A stretch of 64,000 bases of DNA from Symmetrospora coprosmae (GCA_008802785.1 VUYT01000001.1:1116001-1180000); one strand, 5' to 3'; positions 1-14,948 are shown, counted from the stretch's first letter. Notes: generated from the letters alone by a model not told the origin. Numbers and translations: made by a program.

Positions 1-1087
1 GTGACGACGGTCTTGACTGGTGAGATAGAAGGCACAGGCATGACGTGCCGGCGCTGCGACCACTCTCGAATCTGGTCGAGCGAGGGAAGCGATCCTGCCG
101 AGACTGCGCGCCGGTGTCCGTGCGGGCCGTGCATAGCGCTTGTGCGAGTCGCGGCGAGCGCAGGACGCCGGCCAATGATTCTACGCTGCTGCTCTGCCGC
201 CTCTTCTGGGCTTTGCGGCGGAGTGAGCAGGGAGCTTGTCTTCGATGCGGCAGCTTCATCCATGAATACCTCAGTAGCGTCGCCTACTTGCGGAATTGCG
301 GTGAAGGCGCTCGAGCCGGAAGACGTAGGAGATGCCGGAGAGACGGTGACCGTGATCGGGGCAGGCGATATGGCTGCTCCTGCCCCGCCACCGAGATCAG
401 CGCTAGTAGCAGTCAGTGCTGCCGTCTGGACTGCGGGAGGGGGGTAAATACAGTTAGGCAACACTCTACTTCTTCGAGCCACCACAAATGAGTCTACTCA
501 CTCGACAGGAAGCGCTTCCTGTAGTTGCCAAAAGCTGCTCGCATGCCCATGTTCAGTTTGGGATCCTCGGCTGACATGACGCCGACGAGCGACCTCGAAG
601 CTGCGCCTTGTGAGCTGGCTCGGGCGGTCCGACGCTTGCTTCCGACATGATAGTGACGTTCCTGCAACGTGGAAGGGAGCCCGAGTCCAAGTTGACTGAT
701 GCCGGAGCGGCCGGTCGGAGAGGCAGCAAAAGCAGCCACCTCGGGCTCGGTCGGGGAGTTGACAACAGACGAGACCATGCGCTCCATCTGGTCGTCAATG
801 TCATCGTCGTCGTCGTACTCGTCGGACGAGGATGCGGATGCGGACGATGAGTGTCGGGGCAGGATGCCCTCGACAGACTCGCCGCAGATTGGCGAGAGCG
901 GGGTGGAGATGGCTGGAGCGAGTGCGAGAGGCGAGGTGTGCGCTGTCAGACGGGCGGTCCGCAGCCCTGCCGCAGTCGGAGAGGACTGGAGAGTGTACGA
1001 GCCGCGGATGCTCGAGATTGTCGGCGAGCGGAGGGTCGTGATGGGCGCCGGGGAGTCGAGGGAAAAGTGTCGGCGGTGGCGGAACAT
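1..1087 (-). CDS. Unknown Ser/Pro-rich protein, 3' part beyond left edge
   Basis: Two exons are visible on the minus strand: 1087-502 and 430 to the window edge, joined by a 71-nt GTGAGT...CAG intron (431-501) that keeps the frame. About 338 residues are seen. The N-terminal part is rich in Ser, Pro and Thr with an acidic run (EYDDDDDIDD). The junction region reads AAFGNYRKRFLSS, then the frame continues through RRAVSAGSLPSLDQIREW toward the edge. I do not recognise a domain; the low-complexity composition suggests a regulatory or scaffold protein, but that is only an impression. The ATG at 1087 (MFRHRRHF) is a guess: a further open minus-strand stretch at about 1190-1330 (reading YIRIDDLFTNAVPNEPDSPG) could be an upstream exon that I could not connect in frame. 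Confidence 0.55.
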
Positions 1088-2127
1088 GATGTGCGGGTCG
1101 GGGACAGCCTGTCCAGCGAGTGCATACTGTCAGATATACTGCTGACCATCTGATCCCCCCTGCTTCGACTCGGCTGACGCGACTCACTTAGGAGAGACAC
1201 GTAGTGCAAGGGGAGGACCAGCCTGTGAGATGAGCGTTGGATGCGAGCTTGAAGGGAGCTGAAGGCCACCAGGGCTATCAGGTTCGTTCGGTACTGCGTT
1301 CGTGAAGAGGTCGTCGATGCGTATGTACTGCTGCTACTGCCACTGCTGCTTGCGGTACTGCTGTCGTGTCGGGGTGCGGTATCAAACCTTCAGCGAGATG
1401 GAGACGACACGAGAGGTGCCTGGAAACGAGAAACTGTCGACGTTGGATTGATGCAAGGTGCAGGAAGAATACAGGAAGAGGGAGGAGAGACGGAGGACGT
1501 AGGATGCGTCGTGAATGGATCACTGGTCACCTCACCCTCGCCTGCCTGCCTGCCTGCCTGCCCTTTGTGCCTGGATCAGTCGGAAGTCGACCAAGTTGGT
1601 GCCTTGCTCAAGGGGCGGGGCAATTTCAAGGTGGCGCGCGGCTTTGGAGGGTGCGCACTCCCCAAAAGCGCAAGGAGGCCAGCAAGTGAGGACGGTGGAA
1701 GGAAGGTGCGCTGATGGAGTAAAACAGCGTGTTGTAGAGTACATCCTTCCGCTGTACTGCTGGTCGACTGTAGCCGAACTGAAGCATGTGTGCCTTGGAT
1801 GAAGGAGTGCGCGCGTCATTGCGGGTCAGGCCCGACTTTAGGACCTGTACCGAGGACTAGATTGGGCAGGAGATGCCAGAAGGACTGGAGCCGGAGCAGA
1901 TTCCCATCGCGATGCGTACTGTGCTCGGCCAGATGTGACTCTCGCTGCTCTTGCTGTCGATGCAGCAGCTCTTTCGTAATGCTCTTGCCGGTGGAGATGG
2001 GCTGGGGCACGTGTTTCCTGGATTCGCGAAATGACGGCGCCATCCTTCTCGACAGACGTCCCCTCCTACTCACTGTGCCTTGCTTTCACTGGCTTCCTTC
2101 CGTTCCGCTCCAGAGACGAGCCTAATC
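1088..2127. other. Intergenic region, possible upstream exon of the unknown gene
   Basis: This 1.0-kb gap lies between the minus-strand unknown gene and the plus-strand reductase, so it should hold both promoters. It includes the CCTG microsatellite and a possible minus-strand exon at about 1190-1330. I see no other convincing gene; the open frames are short and mutually overlapping. Confidence 0.4.
1541..1562. repeat. CCTG tetranucleotide microsatellite
   Basis: Five and a half tandem copies of CCTG are visible directly. They lie in the intergenic region and no coding role is apparent. Confidence 0.9.
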
Positions 2128-3421
2128 ATGACGAAGACCATCCTCATCACCTCCATCGTGCGCTGACCGCCGTGCACTGACTCGCTCCCCGCCCCGGCGC
2201 TGACGCCTGGACCGCAAACACGCACACAGACCGGCTTTCTGGGCTCGCAGATCCTGGACGATGCCGTGAAGAAGGGCTACAAGGTCAAGGCGACAGTCCG
2301 CAGCCTGAAGAAGGGTCAGGATGTCATCTCTCGCTACCCGGACGCCTCCATCGAGCTGGTCGAGATCAAGGATCTCATCCACGGCGACCTGACGGAAGCG
2401 CTTCAGGGCGTAGATGGCATCCTGCACGTCGCGTCGCCCTACTTCTTCTCCATAACCGAGTGTGTCGGACGCTCGCTTCCCTAGAACACTCGTCGCACCT
2501 GCTGATCCGACATCACCATGGCCCCCGCAGCCCAAAGAAGGACCTCCTCGACCCCGCTATCGAAGGGACGCTCAATGTGCTCAGGCAGGCGCAGAAAGCA
2601 GGCGTCACCAAGGTCATCATCACCTCATCCTTTGCCGCCATAAACAATTTCGCAGAGGGAGGCATCAGGCGAGGCTACACGTATACCGAGGCCGACTGGA
2701 ATCCGGCTAGCTATGAGCAAGCGTCCGCCAAGGACGTCGCTGGGGCCTATGCTTACTCGGCCTCGAAGAAGTATGTTCTTGCAGGAGTAGATCCACGTTG
2801 CTCGTTTATTGGACTGACGGCAACACATTCGTAGGCTGGCGGAGAAGGCCGCCTGGGACTTTGGCAAGGAACACCCAGAAATGGAGATTACAACAATGTG
2901 CCCACCGATGATCTACGGTCCGAGCCTGCAGGGCTTTGGCGGCGATGAGAAGAACATCAACACGTCATCTGCGAACATCTGGAACTTGATAAGCGGCAAG
3001 ACCGCGACGCTGCCGGACAACAGGCTGCCCCTCTTCGCGGACTCGCGAGATGTCAGCAGGGCACACTTCCTTGCGCTCGAGACGTCAGATGCGAAGGGAC
3101 AGCGCGTGCCTCTGTGCGGAGGAGCCTTCACCTGGCAGGAGGTGAGTTGCCGTCGAGCCGTTCTACCCCATTCCGGACACTGAACTTCTGGCTTTCTACC
3201 ATGCGCGCAAGGCCGCCGAGTACATTAGGTCGACGCGACCCGAGCTGGCCGACAAGCTGCCCAAGCCAAACACGACTGACCCGCCCATTGAGACGCTCGC
3301 AAAGATTGACACGCGAGTCGCGAGGGAGGTGCTGGGGATGGACAGCTTTATCGACTGGAAGACGACCCTGTCGGACTGCATTGACGATTTGCTGGCCAAG
3401 CAGGAGAACGGGTGGAATTGA
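2128..3421 (+). CDS. NAD(P)H-dependent aldehyde/carbonyl reductase, GRE2/SSCR family
   Basis: Five exons (2128-2157, 2230-2459, 2531-2770, 2835-3141, 3212-3421) sum to 338 residues, the normal size of extended short-chain dehydrogenases of the dihydroflavonol-reductase / methylglyoxal-reductase type. The N-terminal Rossmann strand reads MTKTILITSI then TGFLGSQI; the usual first glycine of the TGxxGxxG motif is Ser here. The catalytic YxxxK is YSASKK (spliced across the 2771-2834 intron), with the expected Ser/Ser-Phe (ITSSFAAI) upstream and a substrate-side PPMIYGPSLQG loop. Such enzymes reduce aldehydes and ketones such as methylglyoxal with NADPH in the cytosol. The substrate cannot be told from sequence. 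The first exon has only ten codons and is set by the ATG plus donor GTGCGC. Confidence 0.88.
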
Positions 3422-3780
3422 TGTGATTAGGAGCAGTGCACGGATGCAAGCGCTTGCTACCTGGTCGACCTGCTGGCCGTGTCGACCTGTCTTCTTGCCT
3501 TCTCATCCACGTCTGTCCTTGCCCATGTGCTTGCCGCTCCGCCCGCTCTTTCGTCCGTTGCCTTTTCTCCCTCCCAGGGCGGCTCTCCGAATCTCGCCCG
3601 CTGCGACTCAGCTGGACCCTGAGCAAGGCAGCCACAGAGAGGTGGGTCAGCTTCAGCTTGCTCTCGAACAGATCGATCCATGGCCCTAGTCGCGCTGTGA
3701 TGATGGAGGTGTGCTGAATCCCTCTGGTGCAATGCAATGCAGTAACTACATACTTGCAAAGCCCTTGACCCTCGCCCGAA
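3422..3780. other. Intergenic gap
   Basis: Between the reductase stop and the transcription-factor start there is a pyrimidine-rich stretch and no convincing gene or RNA. It presumably contains the reductase 3' end and the promoter of the downstream factor. Confidence 0.6.
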
Positions 3781-6700
3781 ATGGACAGCGAGCAGGAGCG
3801 GCAGCACCAGCTCCAGCTGCACCAGGAGCAGCAGGCAGCCATTGCAGCGTTCCACCGTGACCAGTTCTACCAACAGCAGCAGCAGCAGCAACAACAACAA
3901 CAGTTGCACCAACAGCAGCACGCCCGTGGATCTCCGGGCGGGTACTCTGACTCGAACGGGTTCGGCGGAGACGGCGCCGGCGGCGCGGATGCTTCCACAA
4001 CAGCGAGCAACACCCCTGGCCCAACCACACTCTCGCACAGCCTACATCCCCTCCTTGCTCCCGCAGCAGGACCCTCTCGAGCTTCTTCGTCCTCTACGCG
4101 CCCGCTCAAGCAGAAGAGGGGCGCCGGAGGAGCCGGCGCAGCAGCAGCACCGAGGGCAAGCACGTCTCGAGCCGAGACGCCCGGCAGTCCTGTCGAGGGA
4201 GGAAAGCGAGGCACAAAGAGACCCAGACCGACACTATCGTGCACGGAATGCGTGCGCCGGAAGTCCAAGTGCGACAGGGTAATCCCGTGTTCGACGTCCG
4301 TGACCGGGCTTACCCGCGAGTGCGGGCCGGACGCTCAAGAGACTGACCCCTCGCCAATTTCTGCTCAACCAGTTGCATCAAGAGAGGGTCGCCTGACAAG
4401 TGTAAAGTCGACGATGAGGCAGACAGGCCGTCGTGAGTACCCGCCTGACTGGATGCGACTCTGACAGAAAGGCTTATCGTAGACGTCCACCTTCCACGTT
4501 CATAGACAACCTTTCGCCCAAGCGAGAGAGCTGGCATCCGTGAAAGACCGTCTGGCCAAAGTCGAGCAACTTCTGCTGCTCATCGCTCCTGAACAGGCCA
4601 AAGCCGTTTTTGATGCCGACCTCGAAGACCTTGGGCCCCTGCTCCAGAGCATTGGACCAGCACATCTCCCACCTCTGCCGCCCGTCAAGCAGTCGGAAAG
4701 CGACATTGAGCGCGCAGAGAACGGAAGCGACGAGGACGACGGAGACGAAGACAGCGGAGAAGCGGAGAAGGCGGCTTTCGCGCTGGAGAGCATTGCTGTA
4801 GCTGGTCGGGCGCCTATGGTGAGCAGTGTTGAGCGATATTCAGTGTCAGGCAAAGGCAAGCTCACCCGCCGCATGCTTGTGCGACGGTAGAACACGGAGA
4901 ACGGTCTGGACTCGGACAGCCCACCTCTCACGAGCCAAGCCAAGATCAGGGAGTCCCAACTTCGTCAGCAAGAGGTGGACTTCCTCATGTCGATGCTGCC
5001 GGACTGGGAGCTGTCGAGGTCGCTTGTCGATGCGTACTTCAGCAAAGTCGCATGGCAGAACCACGTGAGTAGGCGGCTGAGCGCGATCTCTTTGATCCTT
5101 CAGGCTTACACAACAGCCATTTCCCACAGATCGTCCACATACCCACCTTCGAAGCGCAATACAGCGGCCTCAAGGAGCTGGTCGAACAGCGCAGAATCGA
5201 CGAGATCGAACCGGCCTGGCTCAGTCTGTACTTCATGGTGGGTGGTGAACGATGGGCGCCGACAGGCAATACCGAACATGCGCTGAAGTTGATACGTCCC
5301 GCAGGTCCTGGCCTGCGGCCTCTTCTTCAGTCCCAACCGACCTGACATCTCGCCCGCACACCAGGCCGAGTACACGCATACATGGGTTCACGGCGCGCAG
5401 CGCGCACTCCAGCTGGCGGACTGGTCCGGGCGACCGCAACTCACCTGTATCCAGTCTGTGGTCCTGCTGCCCATGGTGCTCATGCACGCGGGAGGCATCA
5501 AGCGCCTCGCGTCGTGGATCGCCGCTGCGCTGCGCATGGCACAGCTCCTTGATCTGCACAAGCTCGACGATAAGAATCAGCATGTCAGGCGCGCAGCAGG
5601 CGCAGCTGCTAACTTTACGCCTGTCGAGAAGGAGATCGGCAAGCGGCTGTACTTCTCCTTGGCCCACGGAGAGGCAAATCTGGGCAAGCGGTGGCTAGGT
5701 CTGGGTGACACGCCGAACGCCAATCGTGAGCGATCTGGGAACTGCTGGCCAGACTGTCAGAGTACTGAACGCTCATTCCCGGCTATACCTGTTCTTGCAG
5801 CCCAAAGCATCCCAAATCTGCTGAACGTTGATGATGCCGACTTATTGGCCAGTCCGCCCATCCCCAAGAATATCGAGGTCGCCACCGCCTCCTCTTTCCA
5901 GGTCATCCGAGCGAGAGTATGTATCTGAGTTGAGCTTTGACATATGCACACTGGATAAACCTGACTTATCGGCTGCGTGCTGAATAGATCACGACGCAAG
6001 ACTTTAACGCGCGACTGACTGGAAGCGACAACAGGCATCACAAGTACGAAACTGTTCTTGCCTTTGATCAGCGAACTCGACAGCTCTTGGACACTCTGCC
6101 TGCGTACTTCAAGTACGTTCAGTCACGCTTCCTTCTGCCCGCGGCCATCCTGACGCCGATCTCGCCCGCGCCTAACAGGTACGACCGTTCTGACGATCCC
6201 GACATCAAGGAAATAGTGCAGAGCCGCCCTTACATTGCCTACCAGCGGTGCATCGTTCTCTACGGGCTTAACAACCGGCTCTTACGAGCGCATCGGCCAT
6301 TCATGTCCAAGGGGTACTTTGATCCCAAATTCGCTTACTCGACGGACAGCTGCATCAAGGTATGAGTCAGCCGCGCAGTCATCGACGCCGCTCGATGACT
6401 GATAAACGGCTCCTTCACAGGCTGCCAAGGTCATCATCGCTGCCCAGCGGGCTCTGCGGGACATATTCGATGCGGCCGACAGGGTCAGTAAAGGATGTCG
6501 CGAAGCAGAACAAACGGCAGCAGCTGACAGGGTCTGCTATACAGATGTACAACTGCCTGCTCTATTGCTTCTCAAGCGCGGTAGTATTGCTTGTTGATTG
6601 CTTCCACCGCCTGGCCTCGCCCAATTCGATCACATCCACCATCGAGCTGGATTCGCAGCGCCACGAAGCCGTCTATGTCTTATTTATGCTGCGCCGTGAG

Positions 6701-7477
6701 GCCAGTACCAGCACGATTGCGCAGGCAGGCGCCAAAGTCCTCGAAGGCCTGCTGAACGAGGAAGGGCAGCGTCGGGCCGGGCGAGGGCTGCCGCCGCCGA
6801 GCGAGGAGTTCACGCGCAACACTGTGCCAGACGCAGAAGGTCCTACGCTCCGACAAGTTGTCGAGAAGATTGCCAGTGTGTCATCTAGCAGGACTCCCGG
6901 CGCGCACTCGGGGACGTCTGGCACCTCAAACGCTGGAAGCCCGCCAACGATCGGCGGCGCCGCTTCGGCTTCGGCACTTGCGTTCGGACGCTCGCAGACA
7001 TCGCCTCTCACACAGTCTTTCGGGCCCATGGGCCCTACGAGCCAGCTCTCCCGCTCGACAACCCACCTACCCCCGCTTCCCACCTCAGCTGCGCAACCGT
7101 CCGCATTCGGTCACCAGCGCACAGCCTCGAATACTTCGACATCCGGCGCACTGTCTGCATCTGCGCCCTCAGCGAGCTCCCGACTGCCAGCTCTTGGGCT
7201 GGACATCCCTTCCTCCGGACCTGGCTTCATGAATAACGGCGGCGCGTTTGGCGACTCCCTCATGGGCGGCGACGACAGCGAGGACTTGTTGAGGAGCTTG
7301 GGCTTCTTCGAGGTCACGGGCAGCATCCTGCCTTCGCTTGGCGATGGAGCTGGAACTGGCGGCCTGGGTGATAATGGCAGCGGTGGCATTGTTGGCGGCT
7401 CGAGCTTCCAGAATGCGTTTAGCGGTCCGGGAATGGCACAGGACCTGAGCTGGCTCGACGGACTTGGCGAGTGGTAG
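3781..7477 (+). CDS. Zn2Cys6 fungal-specific transcription factor
   Basis: Eleven exons (3781-4295, 4373-4432, 4506-4818, 4891-5064, 5130-5237, 5305-5725, 5801-5916, 5988-6112, 6179-6359, 6421-6483, 6545-7477) give 1002 residues in frame. The DNA-binding domain at about residues 154-182 is a complete Zn2Cys6 cluster with spacing C-x2-C-x6-C-x5-C-x2-C-x8-C; the 4296-4372 intron falls inside it and the last two cysteines come from exon 2. Before it lies an 11-Gln run and a Ser/Thr/Ala-rich region. After it comes a short coiled coil (RLAKVEQLLLLI) and then the fungal transcription-factor regulatory domain (exons 5-11: FEAQYSGLKELV, LADWSGRPQL, VVLLPMVLMHAGGIKRLAS). The tail is Ser/Gly-rich and ends WLDGLGEW. 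It is nuclear by family; the target genes are unknown. Confidence 0.92.
3871..3903 (+). repeat. CAG/CAA tract coding for polyglutamine
   Basis: Eleven consecutive Gln codons, mixed CAG and CAA, lie near the N-terminus of the Zn2Cys6 factor. Mixed codons make slippage less likely than in a pure CAG run. Confidence 0.95.
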
Positions 7478-7752
7478 AGGAGTCATGTAAAGTCCTGTCG
7501 TCTCGCTGCACCCAGAGTAAATCCTCCAGCGAGATGAACCAAGGATTACAGCAGCCGGGCTACTGCAAGTGCACGACTATGTACAGATACGATGCACAGC
7601 GTGTTTTGAGACTCTTCCCCGGCGCAACGAAAGGTACAGACAACGACTTCCCATCGTGACACGAGCTAGGCACAAGGCTTCCGTGTATAGAGAGAGAGGG
7701 CTTGCGATTTGCGAGGGGCCAGAAGCGGCAGACTGCGGGAGCCCAGACAGCC

Positions 7753-10266
7753 TTATTGATAGCGGTTGATTTTGGCAAAGATGCGGAAGAGGGAGACGAT
7801 GAGAACGAGTGTGTATAGGCTGCGGCGGAGAGTCCGTTAATGACAGAAGCAGGGGCTCGCGAAGCGGGAGGGATGGAACGCACATGAGACCAACGAAGAC
7901 CATGCTGACCAGGGCAGTCTGGTTGTCGCAGAGCTGGTCGGCGATCGACCCGTTGACAGCTGCACTGCCGATGGGGACATTCCTGTAACTTCCGTTGGGC
8001 GTGTACGAGGTGCAGCCGGCGGGCGAGGTGAAGAGGTCGTCGAAGGAGAGCGAGAGCAGACCTGACCAGAGACAGCTGCGAGTGCAAATGCAGACGCTCA
8101 GCGAGGACTCCCCCCGACCGCTGCAGGGATTGCGTACGCACACGAAGATGAGCTCGGTGAAGGTGTAAAACATTTTTGACCGCACTTTCCAGACACCGAT
8201 AGGCGAGCCAAAATATTCGGCCTAGATGAACAGCATTGCAACCGTAAGTATTGTCGCGGCTTGATGTCAGGCACGCGCAACTCACATAGACATTAGTGAA
8301 GATGTGAACCAGAGAGAGTGGCCCGGTGACAATGGCAAAAGTGGTCGAACTGCCCATGATACCGTTAACGCCGTTGCGTTGTGATAGCTGCCGGATATGC
8401 TGCATGCCAGAAGAAGAGTGACTCCCTCGTCAAACAGGTCCAACGATGAGGCTGCTGGCAGCCGCAACGCGGAATCGGTCGACTCACGATAGCGATAGCA
8501 AGGATGCATGCGCTGAAAGCCAAATTCAGGAGACGGAACGCGAGCGGGGCGAACGCCGACCGGATCAACCAGTGCTGAAAGCGTTCGGCGCGTGTCTTGA
8601 CCTTCTTCGCTTTCCGCTTGGTAATGCTTGTCCCGTCTCCCCGCGACCCGCGGCCGTGCGTCAAGGAGGCGAAGCGGTTGACGCCGACTGGACCCGGAGA
8701 GCCCGACCGCCGCGAAGGGTGTGGGCCGACGCCGTGCCCCTGTCCCGCAGCACTGTCGTTGCTCTGAGTGCGTCTCGCCGGCGCGTGAGGCGCCCAGGGC
8801 GAATTCCAGCCTGGTGTCTGCCCCTGATTTGTCGAGATGATCTCTGGGATGCGCGCTCGCATGGTCATGGCCAGTCCTTCTTCTCCATCGTCGGCATCGC
8901 TCTGATGACCTTCCTCGCCGTCGGCTTCGTCGCTTCCCTCTTCCACGTGGTCTGGGTTGCGCTTCCCATTGCGCCGCTTCTTCCGTCCGCCATCCCGCTT
9001 CTCCGACTTGCCGTCCTTTCGCTTCTTGCGGGTGCCAGCGTTCTCTGGCGTCCGGCGCCCGCCTTCCACGTCTGCCTCGGCATCTTCGTGGTTATCGCCT
9101 GAAGGGCGCCTCGAAGGGTTCCTCGAGGCACGTCCAGCGTTGCGCTTCTTGCTCCAGCCAAAGTAGCTGTTGTGCCAGTCCTCAGCCCCAGACTCTTCGT
9201 CAGAGTCAGAATCTCCGGCGTGCCGTGAAGACGACGACGAGGACCTTTCGCCATCGTCTTGCCGCGTATCCGGGTGCGGCGCCCTTCCCGCCATGTAATC
9301 ATCCAAATGCTTGCGGTACTTGACGGGTAAGGTGAAGGCCAGCCAGCGCGACGCATCGTTCGAGACCTGTCGCGTCGGGTTGCTCGGCCTGTCTGGGCCA
9401 GCCTGATGGTGCACCTCTGGCGGAACCTGCGGGAGGCCAGTGTCCACCGTTTCTGGGGCGGCGGTAGCTGCTCCTTGCTGACCGTTCGCCTTACCCGCTC
9501 GATCAGGGTTATCTGCGTCAGCCGCGGGCGAAGGCGTGTGTTTGGCGTCCGGGCTGGTCTTGAGGTCGTTGACCACGGTGGTCGAGGACGAGGACAGCTG
9601 AGACCGCGTCTGCTGATCGCTGCCCATTCCCCCTGGCTGCGCATGTGCTGCAGGCTGTATGCCCAGGTGCCGCGAGCTGCTCCCCTGCGCGCCGCCGCCG
9701 AGGCCGCCCCTCTTGCTACCGCTGCCTTCGGACTCGACTGTGGTTCCGACAGTGTTGCTTCTTGGCCGCCGCTCAAAGTCGAGCTCGTCGCGAGCGGCGT
9801 ATGCTGTTGAGTGTGACCACAGCAGTATTCAGCCTTGCCCCTTGCTTGTCACACTGCCTCACTGCCCAGCTTTTGCCTCTGCCCGCCCTCTCTCGGGAGT
9901 GACGAAAGGGCTCAACTCACGTGGGCGGACGACGATGGTTCTGCTCATTCGACTCCCTACGCTAACGTGGTCCCGCCGCCGCCTCTCGCTCATCTCCTGC
10001 TTTGTGCTATGGCTGATGCTGCCATGGGTGCTCGTAGGGCTCTTGATTGTCGATGCCCCTCCTCTGACGGTGGCCGTCGCCGTCGCTGTTGGGCTCTGAC
10101 TCCTCGAAGGGCTCGGGCTCGCTTCCCTCCTGGCCGCTGTCAGCGAGCCTGACCGGGCGCCCCGAGTTCCCGCTTCTGGGCCATTGTATGCATCATCTGC
10201 TGCATCATCTGCTGCCCGCTGCTTTCCCTTGTCCTTGCTGCTGCCTCCCTCCTGGTCGCCGTCCAT
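7753..10266 (-). CDS. SRF1: Srf1-type regulator of phospholipase D, integral membrane protein
   Basis: Six exons (10266-9921, 9803-8488, 8387-8286, 8221-8142, 8075-7884, 7819-7753) give 700 residues in frame. The N-terminal 500 residues are hydrophilic, Ser/Gly-rich and basic (RKKRKDGKSEKRDGG). The conserved part is C-terminal: HWLIRSAFAPLAFRLLNLAF, then a membrane stretch (SACILAIAI), MGSSTTFAIVTGPLSLVHIF, AEYFGSPIGVWKVRSKMFYT, LWSGLLSLSFDDLFTSPAGC and a last segment YTLVLIVSLFRIFAKINRYQ. I recall this pattern for fungal Srf1, which in budding yeast regulates the phospholipase D Spo14. The membrane exons are each bounded by introns near the segment edges. The PLD gene itself lies at 33272-39760. 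The gene is convergent with the Zn2Cys6 factor (275 bp between stops). Confidence 0.85.
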
Positions 10267-10596
10267 TTCCGCTCCTCTCCCGAATGGACGAGGTGGTGTG
10301 TCAGAGAAAGAGGCGTGGGCAAGGGGCGCGACTTCGAAGGCTTCGGGACCCGAAAAGAGCCGGGCCAAGAGAAATCGCATGCAAGCGCCTGACCTGCTGC
10401 AGGAGAGCTTGAAAGCACACGCATGCCGCTCGAGCAGAGACGTATCCCACAAGTGCTTCCCTTCGTGGCCGCTCCTGCAATGCGAATAGCTGCTTTGTGC
10501 CGCAGGTCTGCCCTCTGACGCCTACACGCGACGACACCCCGGCCTCGAGACACACTATAAATGCGAATGCAAGAAAGACTATAACGAAGTGCGCAT
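10267..10596. other. Intergenic, Srf1 promoter region
   Basis: This 330-bp gap follows the P5C dehydrogenase stop and precedes the Srf1 ATG on the minus strand. The frame upstream of the Srf1 ATG is open on the minus strand to about 10452, so a longer N-terminus is not excluded. I see no RNA gene or repeat. Confidence 0.5.
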
Positions 10597-13085
<2,489 letters not shown>

Positions 13086-13421
13086 GACGTTTGCTGTGGT
13101 GGAAGCTCTGTGTGGCTCGCAGAAGCTTGAGTGTCCACTGTTGGCGTGGCTTGAAGGTAGGAGGACACAAGCACCGGCGCTCGGCCCTTTCAGCTTTCAG
13201 GCACAGACTGCTCCCGTTGACCGGCCGAGAGCGCCGGATCTCGCGCCCATGTGTGCAAACTGCTTGTTCGTCCGTGACTGACACTCATCGAAAAGCGTAG
13301 CATTATAGTCACTCTCACAATCTCGCTAGCTGCTATCTTGAATCTTCGCATCTCGCAGTAATCACGCAGGGCTGCATACAGTGCGCGACCAGCCGGACGT
13401 CATCGAAGGTCTTTTGGAAAG
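13086..13421. promoter_or_regulatory. Divergent promoter region between P5C dehydrogenase and Ski8
   Basis: The two genes face away from each other. If the P5C dehydrogenase begins at the upstream ATG (13303), only 118 bp separate the two start codons; otherwise 336 bp do. No factor site was recognised with confidence. Confidence 0.5.
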
Positions 13422-14787
13422 ATGGTGGGCAACGTCAAACCGCGCACTGAGAAGACATTGCTCACTCTGTCGCATACTCATGATAGGCGACGTCGAACTA
13501 CCTCGTCGAGGCGTCCTCGCTAGCTCACTCCGACGATGTGTGGGCCTTGAAGCACCTCCCTGATGGCCGAGTTCTATCAGGGTCTGCGGACGGGAGCCTT
13601 AAGCTGTGGTAGGTAGAGTCCACGCAGCTCGTCGGTTCTTCCACTGAACACCATCTTCATACATAGGGACCCATCTGATCCCGATACCGCAATACAGTCC
13701 TTCACCCCAACCGCAACAGAGGGCTCTAAAATGCAAGCCGTTGTCGGCCTCGACATTGAGCAGAACACGGCATCGCCATCGTTCTTCATCGCCTCCACCA
13801 TCGATTCGACTGTATCGCGCTTCTCATTCTCCAGCTCTTCGCCAGAAGGCAGCTGGAGCCCGCCCGACTTGACCAAAAAGCCCGGCCAGGCCTGGTCCGT
13901 TTCCATCCACCCCGACCCCTCCAAGGAGACGTTCGCGACGACAGGTCTCGGAGGACTGGTGCGCATCTTGAGCTCTAACGCGACCACGTTCGGGGAGGAG
14001 AAATCTGCGATACAGGGCAAAGGAGATTTCGTCAGTGTGCGGTACAGCCCGAACGGGACGGTGCTTGGCACAGTCAACAGCGAAGGACAGGTAGCTCTCT
14101 ACGATGCAGAAGATGGTCAGCTCGTGCAATACTGGATGGGTGAGCACTTCGGTTCACAGTCGTAGTCGGAGGCACTGCTGACATTCCGACAACATAGCAC
14201 ACACGGGCAACATCCGCTCTTTCGCCTTTGCGCGAGACTCGAGCCTGCTCATCACTGGCGGAGACGACAAGCAGATCAACGTCTACGACATCAAGGGACT
14301 ACTGTCTGTGCGCGAGGAAAAGCAGAGCAATGGGTACCGCAGTGGAAACACAGCTGCAAGCAACGGAAATCTCCGGAGCCGGTACAGCGCGGTCGGGCAG
14401 CATGTCGCGAACCTGCAGGGCCACACCGGCTGGATCCTCGACTTGTCATGCAGAGACGACGGCAAGGTCTTCGCCAGCTCATCCTCAGACGGGTACGTTG
14501 AACGAGCCCGGAGAAGGTGTGTCACGCGAGCTTTGCACGCTGACAAGCGCCTTTCCTCCCTCGCTCCGCTCGACAGGACCATTCGGCTCTGGGATCTGCA
14601 GCGGCCAGCGTCTGCGTGTCTGGCCGTACTCAGAGAGCACGAGAGCGATGTGTGGGCAGTCAGCTGGGCGCCCATGCCGCCTTCTGCACACAGCATAGAG
14701 GGGATCTCTGGAGGAGGGCTCGGCGGGGGCAAGCTAGTCAGTGGCGGGAAAGACGGACGGCTTAGATGGTGGAGAGGTACCGGATAG
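13422..14787 (+). CDS. SKI8: Ski8-like WD40 protein (superkiller complex subunit)
   Basis: Exons 13422-13424, 13487-13608, 13667-14139, 14198-14492 and 14577-14787 sum to 367 residues, right for Ski8. The first coding exon is just the ATG, followed immediately by a 62-nt GTGGGC...ATAG intron; the protein then starts MATSNYLVEASSLAHSDDVW. WD repeats are visible as SGSADGSLKLWD, TGLGGLVRILSS, GQVALYDAEDGQLVQYW, TGGDDKQINVYDI, SSSSDGTIRLWDL and SGGKDGRLRWW, ending in the RWW tail typical of Ski8. Ski8 bridges Ski2 and Ski3 and fee mRNA to the cytoplasmic exosome; in several fungi it also acts in meiotic recombination with Spo11. Assignment rests on the N-terminal HSDDVWALKHLPDG block and the C-terminus. 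Confidence 0.82.
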
Positions 14788-14948
14788 GCTATATGAGTAC
14801 CCAGCGCTCGGTGACTGCCATGCCTAGACGTGCGGGCCTTCTCCTGTCGACAGCTCCTGCACGTGGTCTTCGCGCCAGAGAGTATCATCGGCGCGGTGAG
14901 AAGCGCCACTTGCCCTTGTGCGGACCGCTTCTATCGGACTCCAACATC

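Noticed and set aside
1-491. Two overlapping plus-strand frames at the left edge
   Set aside because: The minus strand here reads as the second exon of a spliced gene with matching splice phase; the plus-strand frames are Cys/Arg/Ala-rich antisense shadows.
8446-9102. A 218-codon plus-strand frame
   Set aside because: It is antisense to the hydrophilic region of SRF1, whose exons are supported by family blocks and phase-consistent introns.
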